From: Desulfobacca acetoxidans
GTDB taxonomy: Bacteria; Desulfobacterota; Desulfobaccia; Desulfobaccales; 0-14-0-80-60-11
DNA: 6,732 bases
Assembly (NCBI GenBank): GCA_020723225.1
Contig: DYJG01000140.1
Span: forward strand, 1 to 6,732
Direction of reading: 5' to 3'
The notes under the pieces: generated by a model
Told to the model about the DNA's origin: nothing
Seen by the model: the letters and a program-made list of their open reading frames with translations, nothing else
The model's database searches: none
Made by a program: the position numbers and the translations under genes
Part shown: positions 4,504 through 6,732 of the stretch, piece after piece
How positions within the stretch are numbered: position 1 is the first letter of the stretch
How the letters are laid out: the number at the start of each line of letters is the position of its first letter

Positions 4504-4550
4504 ATGAAAACCCGATCCGGCAGGGATGGGGGACCGACGCTGGCGCCGGA

Positions 4551-6008
4551 TTACAATCCGGGGAAGACCTTGGCGGAATTAACGGCCAGATTGTAAATGA
4601 ACCCGGGGAACACGCCGATGAGCATCACCCCCACGGCGGTGAGGAGCAGGGTGGCGGTAAGGCCCGGGGGAAAGCTAATGGGCCCCAGGTCCGCTTCCGC
4701 GGGTTTCATGTACATCAGCACGGTAATGCGGAGATAGTAATAGACGGAGATGACGGAGTTCATCACACCGAGGATGGCCAGCCAGATGTAGCCCGCCTGC
4801 ACCGCGGCGGAGAAGATATAGAATTTCCCCACGAACCCCGCGGTGGGGGGGATGCCGGCCAGGGCGAACATGAACAGGGCCATGGTCGCGGCCAGAACCG
4901 GGTGCTGGGCCCCCAGGCCCGCGTAATCGTAAATGCTCAGGTAGCTGTCCTTCTTGCGGCCCACCATGATGACCACCCCGAAGGCCCCCAGGTTCATCAG
5001 GGTATAGGCCAGGAGGTAATACATCAGGCTCACCGCGCCCAACTGGTTGGCGGCGATGATGGCCACCATCAGGTAACCCGCATGGGCGATCGAGGAGTAG
5101 GCCAGCATGCGTTTGATATTGGTCTGGGCGATGGCCACGATATTACCCAGGGTCATGGTGGCCACGGCCAGGACCCAGAGGACCATGGTCCAGTCGGGCT
5201 GGAAGGCCGGGAAGGCCAGGAAAAAGACCCGGGCGAACGCGGCAAACGCTGCGGCTTTCACGCCCACGGCCATGAACGCGGTCACCGAGGTGGGCGCGCC
5301 TTCATAGACGTCCGGGGTCCACATGTGGAAGGGGACGGATGCCACCTTGAAGCCGAAACCCACCACCAGCAGGGCGATGGCCAGCAGGGTCAGAGGCTTG
5401 AAGCCCCCGGCCAGCTTGACCGGCAGGTCGCTCAGGAACAGGGTGCCGCCTGCGGCCCCGTAAAGCATGGCCATGCCGAAGAGCAGGAAGGCGCTGGCGA
5501 AGGCCCCCAAGACCAGGTACTTCAGCGCGGCTTCGTTGGACCGGGCGTCATCCCGGAAGAGTCCCGCCAGCACGTACACCGCGATGGACATTATTTCCAG
5601 GCCCAGGAAGATCATGATCAGATGCGAGCTGGCGGCCATGATCATCATGCCCACGGTGGCGAACAGCAGCAGGGCGTAATATTCGGCCAGGTTTTTGTCG
5701 TAATCTTTCAGGTACTGGAGGGACAGCAGCACGGTCAGGGCGGTGCCCAGGATAAAGATCATATAGAAGAAAAAGGAGAAGTTGTCCACATAGACCATGC
5801 GGGCAAAGTCCATACCGGTCCTGCCCCAGAGGCCGAAGACGGTTTGGAGTCCGGCCACCGCCAGACCCGCCAGGGCCAGCACCGGCGCGGCCGCGCGGTT
5901 CCCCTTGGGGGAGAGGGCATCCGCCAGGAGGATGGCAATGGCGAAGATCGACAGGGTGATCCAGGGGCCGATGCTCTCCAGGTTGAAGGTCGGAATGGTC
6001 AGGGTCAT
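4551..6008 (-). CDS. nuoN: NADH-quinone oxidoreductase subunit N
   Basis: 485 residues, the same length as the E. coli protein. It is one of three antiporter-like proton-translocating membrane subunits of respiratory complex I. The central channel residues are present in order: Glu138 in FLGLEIMSIAVYVL, Lys221 in GFGFKVASVPFHMWTPDVY, Lys251 in AVGVKAAAF and Lys395 in AGFVGKFYIF, matching the positions of E133, K217, K247 and K395 in E. coli NuoN. Other family blocks are YEGAPTSVTAFMAVG (235-249) and NIKRMLAYSSIAHAGYLMV (297-315). About 14 hydrophobic segments span the whole length. The ATG at 6006-6008 overlaps the nuoM stop in the ATGA arrangement, with GGGAG upstream inside nuoM as ribosome binding site. 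It is the last gene of the nuo operon, ending at the terminator 4467-4503. No truncation or missing key residue is seen. Confidence 0.97.
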   Translation of the reverse strand: MTLTIPTFNLESIGPWITLSIFAIAILLADALSPKGNRAAAPVLALAGLAVAGLQTVFGLWGRTGMDFARMVYVDNFSFFFYMIFILGTALTVLLSLQYLKDYDKNLAEYYALLLFATVGMMIMAASSHLIMIFLGLEIMSIAVYVLAGLFRDDARSNEAALKYLVLGAFASAFLLFGMAMLYGAAGGTLFLSDLPVKLAGGFKPLTLLAIALLVVGFGFKVASVPFHMWTPDVYEGAPTSVTAFMAVGVKAAAFAAFARVFFLAFPAFQPDWTMVLWVLAVATMTLGNIVAIAQTNIKRMLAYSSIAHAGYLMVAIIAANQLGAVSLMYYLLAYTLMNLGAFGVVIMVGRKKDSYLSIYDYAGLGAQHPVLAATMALFMFALAGIPPTAGFVGKFYIFSAAVQAGYIWLAILGVMNSVISVYYYLRITVLMYMKPAEADLGPISFPPGLTATLLLTAVGVMLIGVFPGFIYNLAVNSAKVFPGL

Positions 6009-6732
6009 CGCGCTTCTCCCTTATCCCCGTGTGATAGGCTGACTTGAGTCGTTTTGGCCTTCTCCATCAAGGCCAGGAAGTTCTCCGTGGAGGCCTTGGT
6101 CTTGTCCAGGAAAGTGCTGGGATAAATCCCGATCCAGACGATGAACAGCAGGAGCGGCACAAAGATGGCGATCTCCCGGCAGGAGAGGTCTTTCAGGTCT
6201 TTGTTCTTCTCGTTGGTCACTTCCCCGAACATCACCCGCTGGAACATCCACAACATGTAACAGGCCGCAAAGATTACGCCGGTGGCGGCGATGATGGCAT
6301 AGAGCTTGTTGGTCTTAAACGCGCCCAGGAGGATGAGAAATTCCCCCACGAACCCGTTCAAGCCGGGAAGACCGATGGAAGAGAGGGTGACGATCATGAA
6401 GATGGTGGCATAGATGGGCATGGGCGTGGACAGACCGCCGAAGTCGGCGATCATCCGGGTATGCCGCCGTTCATAGACCATGCCGACAATCAAAAACAAG
6501 GCCCCTGTAGAAAGGCCGTGGTTGATCATCTGGATAATGCCCCCCTGGACCCCCGGCATGGTGAAGGTGAACAACCCCAGCATGACGAAACCCAGGTGGC
6601 TTACCGAAGAGAAGGCGACCAGGCGCTTCAGGTCTTTTTGCACCATGGAAACCAGGGCGCCGTAGACGATGCCGATGACCGCCAGGATGCTGAACAGGGG
6701 CACGAAGTAATGGGCGGCCTGGGGGAAAAGCG
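6005..6732 (-). CDS. nuoM: NADH-quinone oxidoreductase subunit M (C-terminal part; 5' end outside window)
   Basis: The frame is open to the right edge, so the gene continues beyond the window; 241 complete codons are present, starting LFPQAAHYFVPLFSILAVIG. A GTG at 6701-6703 is an internal Val codon, not a start. Hallmarks of NuoM are the KDLKRLVAFSSVSHLGFVM block (about residues 32-50 of the visible part), INHGLSTGALFLIVGMVYER with its conserved His, and GLPGLNGFVGEFLILLG. The Glu in GFVGEF (about residue 130) corresponds to the E. coli NuoM Glu407 channel residue, where NuoN has Lys. This subunit is a proton-pumping antiporter-like unit of complex I next to NuoL and NuoN. The C-terminal 40 residues are hydrophilic and charged. 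The stop TGA overlaps the nuoN ATG by 4 nt, indicating translational coupling. Confidence 0.97.
   Translation of the reverse strand, partial: LFPQAAHYFVPLFSILAVIGIVYGALVSMVQKDLKRLVAFSSVSHLGFVMLGLFTFTMPGVQGGIIQMINHGLSTGALFLIVGMVYERRHTRMIADFGGLSTPMPIYATIFMIVTLSSIGLPGLNGFVGEFLILLGAFKTNKLYAIIAATGVIFAACYMLWMFQRVMFGEVTNEKNKDLKDLSCREIAIFVPLLLFIVWIGIYPSTFLDKTKASTENFLALMEKAKTTQVSLSHGDKGEAR

Larger units (their letters stand above)
4225..4550. other. 326-bp convergent gap holding a nested inverted-repeat structure and a terminator
   Basis: No coding frame with a ribosome binding site is supported here. The gap separates the metal-binding gene (+) from nuoN (-). It holds the inverted heptamer arrays (4227-4259 and 4428-4460), a central palindrome (4314-4371) and a bidirectional terminator (4467-4503). 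The stretches 4261-4313 and 4372-4427 show no motif I recognise. Positions 4504-4550 are the 3' untranslated end of the nuo transcript. Confidence 0.75.

Noticed and set aside
132..4518. Direct repeat TGAAAACCCGATCC at 132-145 and 4505-4518
   Set aside because: A single 14-nt match in 6.7 kb is only mildly unexpected by chance; one copy is coding and the other a 3' untranslated region, with no shared flanking beyond TTTATG.
4485..6047. A 520-codon open frame on the + strand opposite nuoN
   Set aside because: It is antisense to a complete, motif-rich nuoN; the product is a low-complexity His/Gly/Gln/Asp mixture typical of the reverse frame of GC-rich membrane-protein codons, with no ribosome binding site, and its start lies inside the terminator stem.

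Overview
The window carries ordinary bacterial chromosomal genes at high GC, with lower-GC intergenic spaces full of short repeats. The gene content fits a Desulfobacterota-type (former Deltaproteobacteria) anaerobe: a family 4 Fe-S uracil-DNA glycosylase coupled to a long NfeD protease and a slipin, a small Rho-N-like basic protein, and a proton-pumping complex I operon ending in nuoM-nuoN. The taxonomic guess is an inference from family resemblance; no rRNA or other marker gene is present.

Left half, + strand. The tail of an unidentified gene (2-55, perhaps coaBC) is followed by a family 4 uracil-DNA glycosylase (124-831). This overlaps by 14 nt a membrane-anchored NfeD/ClpP-class serine protease (818-2116), and 58 nt further on lies a slipin/stomatin (2175-2966) with a strong ribosome binding site. 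NfeD and slipin are a known functional pair: the protease domain cuts the C-terminal hydrophobic end of its partner stomatin. They probably form one operon with the glycosylase.

Middle, + strand. Three small genes follow: a lysine-rich protein with a Rho-N/SAP-like domain (3275-3604), a short HicB-like protein without a HicA partner (3771-3953), and a His/Cys/Gly/Met-rich putative metal-binding protein with a C-terminal coiled coil (3970-4224). The last two are 16 nt apart and probably co-transcribed.

Right third, - strand. nuoM (partial, entering from the right edge) and nuoN (4551-6008) overlap by 4 nt and encode antiporter-like membrane subunits of NADH-quinone oxidoreductase. They converge on the left-hand genes, and a 12-bp perfect stem at 4470-4500 with U-rich flanks on both sides looks like a shared bidirectional terminator.

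The least explained content is between the genes. Almost every gap begins, within a few bases of a stop codon, with a degenerate array of 7-nt units (CGTTTTT, GTCAGNN or GTTCAAA types). Others are 8-9-nt arrays (CGCAAAG; CTCTGCG, the latter a near-perfect 31-bp hairpin), a TCATTCTGA...GAAGAATCT-type element, and a 234-bp structure at 4227-4460 whose ends are inverted heptamer arrays and whose centre is a second palindrome. I see no RNA gene, CRISPR array, transposase gene, phage gene or defence cassette, and no clearly novel multi-gene system.
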